Shown: positions 10,438 to 22,500 of the stretch, piece after piece | Layout of the letters: the number at the start of each line of letters is the position of its first letter | Numbering within the stretch: position 1 is the stretch's first letter | Source: Acanthaster planci | Lineage: Eukaryota; Echinodermata; Asteroidea; Valvatida; Acanthasteridae | NCBI RefSeq assembly: GCF_001949145.1 | Contig: NW_019091359.1 | Span: 942,736-1,006,735 of the forward strand | Length of the DNA stretch: 64,000 nucleotides | Direction of reading: 5' to 3' | Notes under the pieces: generated by a model | The model's input: only the letters and a program-made list of their open reading frames with translations | Database searches by the model: none | Told to the model about the DNA's origin: nothing | Program-made: the position numbers and the translations under genes

Positions 10438-13400
10438 AAGATTGTATACTGTACATGTATGAATTGGTATTTCTGTAAACATCGTGTTCAAAACCATGTC
10501 TTATGTGTTTAAATCTCACAATTCCAGTCATTTTGAATTACCGGTCAGAAAAAAGAAATTTTAAAATTCGTGTAACATATTTTCTTTTTGACATGTTTAA
10601 ACAGGGACCCTCACATAAACCCGTAGATCGCGATGTTTACTCCAGTGTACCTATTTTCTTAACTGCGATATGCATTTTTGGTTCCACAAAATCTGACCTA
10701 TTCAGCACCATCATGCAGAAAAACTATAAATACCAAAAATGTCAACCAAGAGCGCTCGAAGTAGAAACAGTGAAAATAGCATTTTTACCATGAGACATGG
10801 TGTTGTCCATGAATCTTTATCATGTAAATATATATTATATGATACTTTTATTAACTTTAATTTAGCGTGCGAAATAAGTATTGTTTGATACGGTTTAATT
10901 TTTTAGTACAGCCTTTACCATTGCCTAGCTGGACATGGGACTTAAAGAATATTGCTGGGAAATTCCAGCTTAAAATGTATGGATATGGACAAAAACCAGC
11001 TCACTAAGTTGCGCTGTGGCCTGAATTCTACATTAAAATATGTGTGTAATTCAATGATTTTGAGCGTTGCAGCTCGGTGGCTTTAATGTAACTATTGGGT
11101 CATCGTTTGCTGTACTATCTGTGGGCTTTGTTTTCACTCTATGGAAATTGTCACTTTGTCTTTTGACCACTTGGACGCCGGATGCCGTGTAAACCCCCGT
11201 GTGTACTATTCGAGTCCATCACAAGTCCATTACACGTCATTCAGTCTTAAGCCAATTCACAAGCTATTCAAAAGAGCTGTGACAAAAGCATTCTTTTGTC
11301 ATTGTTCACCCTGTTGCATATGACTGGCCTTGTGAAAGGACTTGTGACTGGACTTGTGAAGGGACTTGTGAAAGGGGAAAGGGCCTCGTGATGGACTCGT
11401 TTACACTGGTAAACACACATAATTTTCCGTATTTGTTTCACGGAGGACGTGTACACTCGTCTAAGAATTCTTTGTTTATTTCCGTGGTTTACGCATTAAC
11501 GCGTCGTACTTGGTTGGGTTGAAGCACAAGTGCAAGCTTGAAGAATTAAGGGTAAAATTTAAAAGAAAAAACGCCCGATGGCCGAGCAGCTTTTTGTAGG
11601 AAAGAAAATCCAACGTTAACTGGATATATTTTCGAGCGCAAATTTGTGGTTTGTTAAAAAGATTCAAAGAGTTTTTCAAGGTACTGTTAAAGGGGGGGGG
11701 GTCGGGTAAGACGAGATTCTGTTGTTTTTAAGAGTACAATTTTGTGTATATCAAAACTACATGTACATGTTAGTCATGAAGCTTTCTCCAAGTACACAGA
11801 AAACATAGAGATATGCACATTTTTGTCGTAATCGTAATGTGTAAAATTAAAAATGTTTTGAAAACTTATTTTGATCCCTCCCGAGCTTTGGGAAACCAAT
11901 CGAGTGTAATTTGGTGTTCTGCAGTGTTCAATGTTTACGACACAAATACATTTTGTGTCGGCCGGTGGTGGATGAATGGTTCAGCGCCCTCTTTGGACGA
12001 TTTGCGGGAACTATTTTGAGGGTTCAAAGTCAAATATTGAAGTGGAGGTCAAGTTTGTGTCATATTTGGAAAGAGTAACCCGTCTATTTAGTTTATTCCC
12101 CAAATATACCGATATCTCTATTTCTGAAAATTCTGACTTTCAGCTCCTTTTGTGCATGGTGAAAGGTAACATTTTAGTTACTTCTCAAATGAGAAGGGTA
12201 CTGTTTCGTTAATGTACAACTCTGTTTTTAATACGTACCCTAACTGTATAAATTACATGTAGGCCTACATGTATAATGTTCAATTCACCAAGTTTAATTG
12301 CTACAAGAATAAACTCATATCTTAAGCAGTTGAAAATTGCATATGCGTTAGATGTGAATCAAAGCAAATAACGATATTTGTATTGGCACAAGATCAATTA
12401 ATTTTAAGATTTTATTCAATGGAATGCATTGGGAATTTGAGTTACAAAACTATTCCATACATCCTCGGCATTGGTAAAATGATATCAATTTGAAAAAAAA
12501 AAATTCAGTACGGCAGTTACACAATAGTGCGCCACCGAGAGTTTGCAACGCGTTGGCCAATCACAGTGCACGAAATCTGTCGACCAAATGCGCGTTTGGA
12601 AAGGGTCGACAGATTTCGCCCGCTGTGATTGGCCAACGCGTTGCACACTCTTGGTGGCGCACTATTGTGAATCGCTCGTATTGTCGATGACGGCCTCATC
12701 ACACAGTGAAATTATCGTTTTTATGAGATAACGGGGGGGTTGATGCTTATATTCCCCAAGGGAGTGCGGTTTCCAAACTGTTTGAAATCCGTGGGTCTTT
12801 TTTGTTAACTCATCTGGTAGAACTCTTCTGTGTATTGTGGGGGTTAGCGATTCCAATCTAGGGAGCCTAAATGCATGTGAAACGCAGAATCAGCGCTAGC
12901 AGTGTATTTGTATATAGTGGTCCGTCAACGAAACTGATTTGAGTATTAATTATACAGTGTACATGCGTTCAGGCCTAGGGCAACCCTGTTGTTGGGAATG
13001 CTTCACCAAGAGACCACAACGCTTTTTGCATTTTTTTTAACTTGTTATGCAAAGGCAGGCCAGTGTGAGTCATGTCAGGCATTAAACCGTGCGCAAACTT
13101 GCTGTGTGAAATATAAACTTAACAATTTGTGGTGAAGTTTCTTTGTGTCGGGCTTTGACATTTTAGCGACATGTTTTGAACAAAGAAGATTTCTTTCTTC
13201 CAAAAATTCCCATTCCTTTCCTTACTGTTCTGAGGAAGACCTATCTTCGAACGGACCTTTCTACTGTAGCTGAAGTACGCCCTCTGTTGCCAAAAGAGAG
13301 AAGGTCCAGCGTTCTTGCGTTCAATCAGCACTTACCCTACAAAGCTAACCCTTATGGCATTATTTATGTCGGTGTAGTTTTTATCTTCTGGGCAAAAATT

Positions 13401-16400
13401 ATCGGATTTACCTTCCCGGGAAAGCAACACCTTTTTTTAAGCCATTATGTTTCTGCCTGCTTGTCACCCTTGGCTCCTTTTACAGAAAACTGGTTCGGTT
13501 TAAACGCCAGTTCATTAGTTGACCAACGTGCTCTGAAGAAAGCCAATAATAATTGTTTAGAACGGTTTCATCAAATACGGTCTTGGGCCCCCATGTAAAT
13601 TGTGCATCCAGTTGCACCCTGCATCCCATATATTATTGTCATGGACAGGAAATCAAACCGCAGACCATATGCATGTTGGGAATCATCGATATCTGCTGAA
13701 TTTATGTTTGTGGTATGGTGTATTGGGCAATTTGACCACAGTTGACCCGATTTGAATCATCGTTACATGTACAGTAATTAACTCCTGAAATACAAAATCT
13801 GTACATGAGATCAGTGAATGGCCCGGTGTTTTAAATGTACGGGTATGAATTTGCTTACGACTTTCTCTTGAAACGCGTGCAGTGCCTGCCAAATGAAGGT
13901 GCTTCCATCGAGAACCACGTCGACGACCGTCGAGGTTACTGACTTTAACGAGGCCTGTGCAGTTTAACAAGGGTGCTTGATTTTCTTCTGTAGTTCAGTA
14001 CTAAATGGATTTAGTCATGACATTTTCTTAGCAAATTTGAGAAAGGGAGTACAAGCTGGGGGTGGAGACTGACTGCCATGGGGGCGTAGTCATACACCAT
14101 TAGCTACGTCACTGCTCATACTTCGCACACCCACATTTAACCTGTTTTGTTCTCCCAAACGTAGTGCACTTAGATCTTGAAGCTGCATATATACAAATCA
14201 CAGGAATTCTCGTGAATGCTTTTTATTCTTGAGATGATATTCTTTATTGGAAGCCGATTGCATGGAATGGTGGAACTACTCTTCAAGTTGCTACACGATA
14301 TCGTGCCACTTGAAAGCAACCCAAATCTGTCGAGGGATTGGTGTTGGAACATGGACTCACGCGATATCCCATTGGCCGACTTAAACGCTCACCACATCAA
14401 CCTCTCCATGCATGCGTGCTACCCTTACAAGATCATAATCTCATTTCATGTCGCTGGCTTCCTCTGTGCCGCATACCCCTCCTTTGCATTTTTAAGGAAA
14501 TGAGGAAATTGGTGGGTTTCCTTTCTGCCTGATGAGCTAGGCCATACTTGCTTCGGGGGGAGGGAGTTAGGGGAATACACTGACGTCATTTTACACAGAC
14601 AGCCTTCGTAGTCTCCACAAAACCGGGAGAGAAATTGCAAGTTTGAGCTTCAGGAGGGCGCAGAGTGACTTGAAGCAAGTCCAGACGTAAGACATTTTCA
14701 CCAGCTGCGATTCTAGATACAGCTTTATTGTCTACGTCACTGTAACTGCAATTTTACCAACCATTAGTTGGTGTTGCTTTCAGGCCACCATTGCCAAAAA
14801 GAAAGATGAAAAAAAGATCTTTCAACATTAATTTTTAATCAGATGGACTATTCTTAAAATAATGCAAACACTTCTTTCTATTATTGGGAGACCGCAAGCT
14901 GTTTCGTATCTATCAGTGCTATAATCATGCTTGAATCTAAAGACAGTACTGGCCCCTCCAGAGCTCCAAGTAAACGAAAAGAAACAACGTGCAAGTCTCA
15001 AGACCTCACCTACTGACACCACGCACACTACTGCGCATGCTAGTAAAATCTCAACTTTTATGGTTAACTTAAAGATCCCGTGTCTGTTGGTTATGCCCGG
15101 CCAATATGTGCTGTTTTATTTGCCAATCGAATTTTGTTTGTTCCTTTCGATATTGCCCAGAGGGTGTTTGAAACCTCCCTGCCCCCTCTGCATGCCCCCC
15201 CCCTGCCAACTAAGCTAATGAGACTCAAAGTTATGAGTGCCGGGAGTTGTTACAACGTTTCTGTTGAATGGAAACTACCTTTTTCATAATGACAAACAGT
15301 GAGAAAGGAAACAAACAGAAATGGACATGTATATAGCCATGCATTACATGTTTACATGGAAAGAGAGAATTAGTGGTAGCAGCTCAGTCGAACTGATCAG
15401 AATGCGTCAGCGCAAGTTGCTGTAAATCAGACCGTTATCTGGGTCATCCGTTTCCTGCCAAATTTACTCCTGCCGTTTTCCAATTGAATCGCTTTGCTAA
15501 ACAGACGATACCGTGAATTTGAACAAAATAGCCGTCCAATTCAGGGTAATCACCACCCACAAGTTCAGCGGCGCGGACCACACAGAACAAGGACAAAAAT
15601 GCGCGGACGGCGTTTTTCATCCGTAAAATACCGCAACAGTTTCACATTTCTGTAACTTCAGTGACCGCACACAACACTCAACGGGGCCCCCAGTTTGATT
15701 TCGGCAGAGATCCCGCTCCTGGCCAATGGCACACCGCCAAAACGGTCACATGGGCCGCAGATCGGGCACGCAGACGGGACCGCACACGATCTGCCCAGAC
15801 GATCGCTCTTCAGAGTACGTGACTGATTTCAGACAGACCATGGAACGAGGAAAAAAGTTGGTGTAGGTCCTGTTTGATGAACGCGAGCCAACAAAACCAT
15901 CCCTCCGCAAGCAATTGCAATTTCCGCGGTGAAGCATACCCAGGGGAAATATGGTAGACCGAGGTAGGAATAACTTGAGTTTATGGTTGCCAAGACAGAT
16001 GGCAGGCAGGGGATCGGGGGGTTGTTTAATATATATTTTTAAAAGGTGCATGGATCGCCCATGTACGAAGTAGATGACGGATGGAAATTCTGACAATGGT
16101 TGTCACAAGAACTTGTATATGGACAACCTGACAGTCAAACAAATTACTTGGCATCCGGATTCAATATTTCAGTACAGGAAAGAGCAGCTACATCTCGATC
16201 CAATGAAGGGGGGTGTTGTTAGCATCAGAGGCTACCAGGTCGTTGCTGTCTTCATGAATATCGATGGCTACTCACGTCACCCAACAAGTAATGATAAGAC
16301 AAAAGCATTGCTCCAGTAAAAAAACCAGAACAAGTGCAAGACGTTAATGGTAAACACCCGAAGCATCCACTGAAAAAAAACCTAACTCTGGCGTTGATTT

Positions 16401-17123
16401 GACACCCCTCTGTATCTATATGGATATGCACGGTGTTACATGTACACCGATTTAACAATACATTGTAGTCAATGTTCCCTTCGAATTTAATCTTAGTTCA
16501 TGTTAAATAAATGGCATTGTGATCGGAGTAATATGGAAGACTTTCTGCGAGTTGTCAGGCCCACAGGAAGAAGGAGATCATGATGAATTATAAAGTGAAC
16601 GGACAAAGCTGAGATTCGTTGGCAGGGGATTCCCGCGTCACATCCGTGGCCTCAGGAGTCGCCGTTTCCTCAGGGTATTGTACAAAAGGCAGGGGGCGAG
16701 GTACATGTAGGTTAACATTGACCCCGGGCGGTGGCCGCTGACAGACATTTTCTAATCCCCGATTGCGTATCTCTTGCTCGGAACCTTTTCCAAGCTTCGG
16801 TCAATATTCTTGGCAATGTCACGTGGGACGAAAACCAGACACTTGTGTATATAGTGCCTCACGATAGCACACCGTGCCGACTGTAAGTTTATATAGGTTC
16901 CAAGGCAGTAAATGCTAGTGGCGTAAGGGGAGGAGGGCGGAGGACACGGGCCCCCTCGCTCGAGGTCCGGGACCGCAAGTGTCCCTCCCCGCAAGATGTG
17001 CCGCAATCACACCACTGGTACACCACTCGGGGAAATAAAATCAAAACGATGGGAGGCGCCGTTTTGTCTCATTTTCTTTGCTGTATTTTGTCCCATTTAC
17101 GATTATACAAATGAAATTTTAAC
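10438..17123. other. Wnt1 3' flank and Wnt1-Wnt6 intergenic DNA
   Basis: This starts with the presumed Wnt1 3' UTR. Possible poly(A) signals are ATTAAA at 11032-11037 and AATAAA at 12308-12313; neither can be proved without transcripts. A short tandem array of ACTTGTGA-containing units lies at about 11328-11372, and the hairpin element at 12520-12669 is listed separately. No long coding region is recognised. Confidence 0.5.
12520..12669. mobile_element. Foldback (MITE-like) element with 66-bp arms
   Basis: Arms 12520-12585 and 12604-12669 are near-perfect reverse complements around an 18-base loop. Both contain TTGGCCAATCACAG or its complement TGTGATTGGCCAA, and both end with CACAATAG or CTATTGTG. 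The two strands therefore give almost the same translated open frame, which is the hallmark of a palindrome and not of a gene. Weaker symmetry continues a few bases outside the arms. This could be a miniature inverted-repeat transposon. The internal CCAAT/ATTGG pairs mean a regulatory palindrome cannot be excluded. Confidence 0.8.
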
Positions 17124-17575
17124 ATGACTAATTTTGCCTTTGTATTGAAAATGGGGCAAGAAGCCACCATCCATGCCATGAAGAATTCACCGTTCCTCCT
17201 TTCAACAAGCGACCGCCCCGACCCCACCATCTACAAGCTACAGGTATGATTCTTGCATCAGTTATCTATCAACCCTTCACCAAAATATCAGCAACTTTCT
17301 CATCAAGAGGCTAGTTCTTGCCCATCAAACACATATCCCTACCTGAAAGAGACTGACAGGGGCCAGTGTCTCTATTTTCTCCCTTGAAGAGGGCACCGGA
17401 TGAATACGCAACCAACACGACTTGCAAGGGTGTAAACTCTCTGGCTAATTTGTTTTCACATTTTTTCATATTTATGGTCAATTTTTTTTTATTGTCTTCT
17501 TAACGTTTAAGAGTCTCACAAGTGCAGCAGAAGGCAAGGCTCTGGGACAGAGATTCCATGGGTTATGAGCCCTGA
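17124..17575 (+). CDS. Possible two-exon small-protein gene (exons 17124 or 17151-17243 and 17528-17575)
   Basis: I do not recognise this. Exon one runs from ATG 17124, or the better-placed ATG 17151 (AAAATGG context), to 17243. It ends in CTACAG followed by the donor GTATGA. The 31 codons after ATG 17151 favour C or G in third positions, unlike the surrounding AT-rich DNA, and read MGQEATIHAMKNSPF, then STSDRPDPTIYKLQ. A good pyrimidine tract at 17481-17502 precedes AGTGCAG at 17521-17527. From 17528 an in-phase exon reads QKARLWDRDSMGYEP and ends at TGA 17573-17575. The product would be 46 or 55 residues. An alternative acceptor near 17511 gives a different tail, so the second exon is uncertain. 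The gene would sit between the convergent Wnt1 and Wnt6 3' ends. It could be spurious. Confidence 0.3.
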
Positions 17576-19089
17576 GCTGGATCACGAGAGGGCGCAATTT
17601 CCTTGCAACGGCAGGCTCCTTTGGTAGGTACTGCTCATCGCTGGTTCACAAGACTATGAAATGCACGCGTTACGGTCGCATCGCTACCAGCTAAATGAGC
17701 ACTCCCGACCAACATGGCTCTATTCAACCAATGAGGGGGTGCTTCTGCTCGACGAGGATTCACTTCATAATACCTTTCACAGGGAAGAAAACATGTTACT
17801 GGCTGCAGTGATTTAATTCATTTTTACGTTTACTTAACACAGTCACACACTATTGATAGTATAAAAAAAATCAAAAGCACAAAGCAGTCTCACAGTACAT
17901 GGACTTTCCAGCCTGGAGACTTTTCACTTTAACCTTTTAATATACCAATTTTCATTCCAGTTGAGAGAATTCCGGGAGCAATAGTTTGAGTGAGGTTGCA
18001 ATTGGTGCCCTGTCCCAAGGCTCGTCAAGGCAGGGTGCACCGCTGGTTTTCACTGGAAGCAAAATTGCCGATACATAAAAACTGCTTAATGAATACTGGA
18101 ATCGTAGAAAAACGTATGAATACCATCATTCAGTAGCATGACTGGCCTAAAAAGGAGGAATTTCCACCCAAGATATGAATGAGCAAGTTTTATATTTCAA
18201 ATAGCTAAGGTCCTTCGGGAACAAAGTGCACGGGAGTCGGGGTACATGTGTTACGGCTGCAATGATAGGACAAACTATTGCGTGCGCGTACCTGAACCCA
18301 AATAGCCTCGTACTTAGCATGCGCAGTTGGAATACCGAACCGGCTCATTCTTTCCTACAGACCTTACGATTTTGCGAGTAGCATGCATAACATATACAAC
18401 ATACGTACAATTACACACATTTTATGCTTTGAAACGACAACAGAAGTATCCGAAATCCGGAGTAAACATTAAAATAACAGTGCACGGGGAAAGGCACTGC
18501 TAAAACATTCAATTCTTTGAAGGCACCGTTTTCCTAATAATTATTCGCCACTGTCCTCTAAGACATTCTGAAAGCATTTAAATATAAGAACAATAAACTT
18601 TTGGACCTTACAAAATTATATTCAGTGATATAAAAAATATTTTACATCTTACAAAATTAGTAATAAATGCGGAGTCTTAATTCTCTCGTCAATGTGTTTC
18701 TATGAATATAATCATATTTACAGCTTCCACACGTTTCAATCTTCATGTATGTGCCTTTTATGCTAAATGCTCGTAACCTTTGAAAACATTAAAGCTATTT
18801 GCGTCGTTTTCTTTCATACTGCCAAATAGTTGTAAAAACATGCACTAAGAATCAAAGTGAAGGCTAACATTGTTATTGTGATGGCGAAATGCTAAATATA
18901 ATTTTTAAGTTGCTTGATTTATATAAGTTCAAATACGACCAAAGGAGTTCTGAAGGCATAAAGACAAATGTGAAATCCGATTACATCAGAATTTGAAGGA
19001 AAGGGCGAACCAGCAGTGTAGACGTACACGTACGAGACTAATGTTTGGTTGCCGGGCAAAGTATCAGTTTCCCATCTGCCTAAGGTCGC
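17576..19089. other. Presumed Wnt6 3' flank/UTR
   Basis: AT-rich DNA downstream of the Wnt6 stop on the minus strand. Candidate minus-strand poly(A) signals (ATTAAA) appear as TTTAAT at 17812-17817 and 17936-17941, with AATAAA as TTTATT at 17488-17493. No coding region is recognised. Confidence 0.4.
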
Positions 19090-19566
19090 TCATAGGCCAC
19101 CGTAGCCGTTGCATCTGTTAATCGTGGCCTGGACCGTACAGTTGTCGCAGTTGACCTCGCAGCACCAATGGAACCGGCAGCGGCAGTTCACCTGGTAGAT
19201 CACCGTCTCTTCCACGTAGCCCCTCCCGCAGCACAGAATGTCACAGCCTCCGACCCCCATAGACGTGCTGTTGCAGCGCCGGCCCTCCGTGCCCAGCGAG
19301 CCCGTCTTGGGGTTGGGCTCGCAGAAGTCGGGCGAGTCCACGGAGTACAACAGGTCCAGCTCAGTAGGGGGCTTGACGGTAGAGTCCTCCGGGATGAGCG
19401 TCTCGCCGTCGTTGCCGCCGGTCACCTTGACCGACCCCTTGTATCGGTCCATCAGTCGGGTGCCGGCCTCACGGAAGGAGGGCATCTTCTCCCAGCACGT
19501 CTCGAGAGTGCAGGATCCAGACAGACCGTGACACTTGCACTCCCGCCGCATGAAACGCTTGATTGT
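19090..19566 (-). CDS. Wnt6: Wnt6 exon 4, lipid site and C-terminal domain
   Basis: The acceptor is GTTGCAG and the frame is phase 0. It begins [19 protein letters not shown], continues through CWEKMPSFREAGTRLMDRY, DLLYSVDSPDFCEPNPKTGS and FHWCCEVNCDNC, and stops at TGA 19092-19090. The serine codon of the palmitoleoylation motif is at 19521-19519. Confidence 0.95.
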   Translation of the reverse strand, partial: TIKRFMRRECKCHGLSGSCTLETCWEKMPSFREAGTRLMDRYKGSVKVTGGNDGETLIPEDSTVKPPTELDLLYSVDSPDFCEPNPKTGSLGTEGRRCNSTSMGVGGCDILCCGRGYVEETVIYQVNCRCRFHWCCEVNCDNCTVQATINRCNGYGGL

Positions 19567-22500
19567 CTGCAACATGGAAAATACGGAAAATAAGCTAATT
19601 AGGTCAATCCATCGCAACAGCTCCATTTTTCGTCTCTCGTGATGCTTGGTAAAGTGTATTCGTTTTCCCCGCATGATATTGGGTACAATTTCTGAGAGCA
19701 ACAGAGTGACCTTGAAAGAACGACTGTGGCAAAAGCAGACTAAAATATTCTTAGTTGAAAAAGTTATTAAGTTTTTCACCAAGTCACAGTTTCTTTCTTT
19801 TTTCAGTTTCATTATCTATTTCAATTAAGAAAATACCGATCACTATTGTCACACGAAGAAAGATCATTCTATTTTGGCCACAGACGTCTGGCATCCTTGT
19901 AGACACTTGACCGCCAAAAAGGAGGGGGAAATCTTGTAACCTCTCTTGAAGGGGTTGATGTCCGATCAAGGGATGCATGCAAACTATATAAGCAGGCGCC
20001 AGGAATATACGGCAGAAGCCAAAACACATCGTAAATCAGGTCGTATTTCTGTTATCAGGGAATGACCCTGCAGGTCCCCCGTGGACCAAAGCTCTTAAAG
20101 TAACCACGCAAAATGCATCTTTCTCAAAATTGAATAAACCACTTCAGTATGGTTGAAAATGAAAGTCGTGGGACAGTGATGGTTTGGAACGCAATTGGTA
20201 AGGAATTTATGAACCTTGTGGCCATAAAGTAACTGTCAATTTCAGTCTTGTCGATGCATTTTTGCCACCAATAATAATGAACGAAATTGGGTCACGTAAC
20301 AAAGTATAATGCCGTTTCGCTACAGCTCATAAAAAATGTCGGATGACTTTATTGAAGCAAACGTGGAAAGCTCAAGCTGATGAAGCGACCAGAATTGGAC
20401 AACCATTGCCTGTAGTGATGCCACGCTTGCGCACCAGTAGATTATTGTGACTAGCTAAAACGCATGCGCAAGTCATGTCAGCGCATGCGGCTCGCACCGC
20501 AAGCAACAACGGCGTTTCTTCCTCGTAGTCTAAAAGTTCTGTCCTAGAGCGCAGATCTCACGAAACGTTTCTGCAAGCAACTTTTCTTCATCAAAACGAT
20601 CCTTGTAAATTACGACAAGAAAAATGGTGTGATAGATGTAATTTTTTTTAGCACCATGGCAATCATTTTTGGAAAGATCTGCCACTGGGTGACGAAATTT
20701 CACGCTTTTTGTCATAGTCTCGTTTATCAGTGCCAGCGCGTAAATCAGAGCAGCGTAAACACGCTGAGTTATCCGAATGACTCATGCAAAATTTGTGGGG
20801 AAAAAAATTCCGATAGCAGCTACGGTAAGTTAAACCTTTAATTGAAATTGATTCAGAAGTTCAAGACATTCAACCCAGATGAATGGACAAGAGTTATAGA
20901 TGCCCAGCTTTTCTGAAAACTCCTCCAGCTGTCTATTTTCTTCGCAATTCCTCAACGATGACGACTTGACAATTGGGCCTACCGCGATGGTCCGAGCTGT
21001 GCATGCGTGGCAATTGTCGACAGACAGTGGCCAGACGTTTCGTCTTGTAGTGCCGGGTTTATTTATGACAACTTCGCGAGAGGAGAGTCTAAACAAATCC
21101 GTCGCCCTGGAGCAGACTGTTGATGCGGGGTTGATGCGATGGCTTCGATCTTGTCAAAATCTCGACTGTAAATTACAGCCATTCAAATTGTTTTATAAGT
21201 GGCTGTCACGGCAAACCTTCCGGGCGACCACCGATTTTTTTTCTCCTCGCTGTCTGCACATCCGCACGCACGCTCGTCACGAAAACAATCAAAGCAAAAA
21301 ATCAGAGCATCACCCTGAACGGAGATTTCCATTCGGACATCAAATGTCTTCAAATTTAAGTTTTTATACCTCACTCATGCAGTTAACACGTTCGTCGACC
21401 TTGCGTCTACATGTAGGCTCGATAGTATATCGCAGTGTGCAAAACTTCAACATAACAGTAATGAAATTTGTCCCGATGGTCGAGTGACGTATATTAATGA
21501 AATAAATACAGAAATACCGGGAACCATCTGCAATCAACTTCAGCTTCTGTCCTGTGTTTCTACGCCAGAATTTTGACGGGATAGGTATCTTTGTCAAAAC
21601 TGACTCCGGGTGATATGAAACGCGATGAGCCCTATGAGGCTTATACCTTTAACCAGTCATCCTACAAAAAAACTAAGGTATATAGAACTTGATGAAGTGT
21701 AAATAAACTGTTACCTCTGGGTTTATAGAAACCTTTGGATATTTTGCGTATATGGTAAAAGCTAGTCCTCGTATCAGCCTTTATGCCGTGAGCCTTCCGT
21801 GGTATAGCCACTATGGCGCTGTACGGTGTCGCACGACCGATGGTGTGCTGGGTACCAATGTTGAGGAGCTGTGGCACCAGTCTCTGTATAACGGACTCAG
21901 CTTATGGTAGCCTCTATATGGGGCACCATTTTATCGTGCGTGTTATCCACACTTTACAGATATCGGGCGGCTTTCACGTGCGGCACTGCCCGGTTTGCTT
22001 TACCACTTGCTTATTATGACCTGACTGTCTTGGTGCCAAAGTGAAGGCGCAGCTATTGTTCGGTATTGTGACGATTCAACAGTATTAAGTAAGAGTACAT
22101 TGAGCGGAGCCTAGGAAGCACCGTTGCCATTTCTGAATTATAGATCTTTCCAATATCAAAACCAAAAGTCCATTTTTAAGTTATTATCTTTTGCAAATGT
22201 TCTTCATATTTGGCGTCTGTACCGGTATGTTGTTTCCATGAACGTAATTCTGTAGACAAAGGCCTTGGAATATAGACGGTGCTCTTGGGTCTGCACTCGC
22301 GTTCTTGATAATTGTTTTGTTCCCTGAGGAGTGCCAGTCAGAAAACAAATATTTCTGTAAGTCGGACCACACCGAACTTCAAATCTCCACTGATCTGGTA
22401 ATTTAATGTGGTATAGGTCGAAAGCCACAGATTGCATCAGTACCCAGGATGATTTGTGTCGACCAACCAAAATTGTTATTTATGATAAGCGAACACCCCA

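Noticed and set aside
12490-12702. Paired plus and minus frames with nearly the same translation
   Set aside because: They arise because the DNA is an inverted repeat; not a gene pair.
20900-21487. 195-codon plus-strand frame in Wnt6 intron 3
   Set aside because: No recognisable motif, no splice or poly(A) context, and a length still reachable by chance in 64 kb read on both strands.
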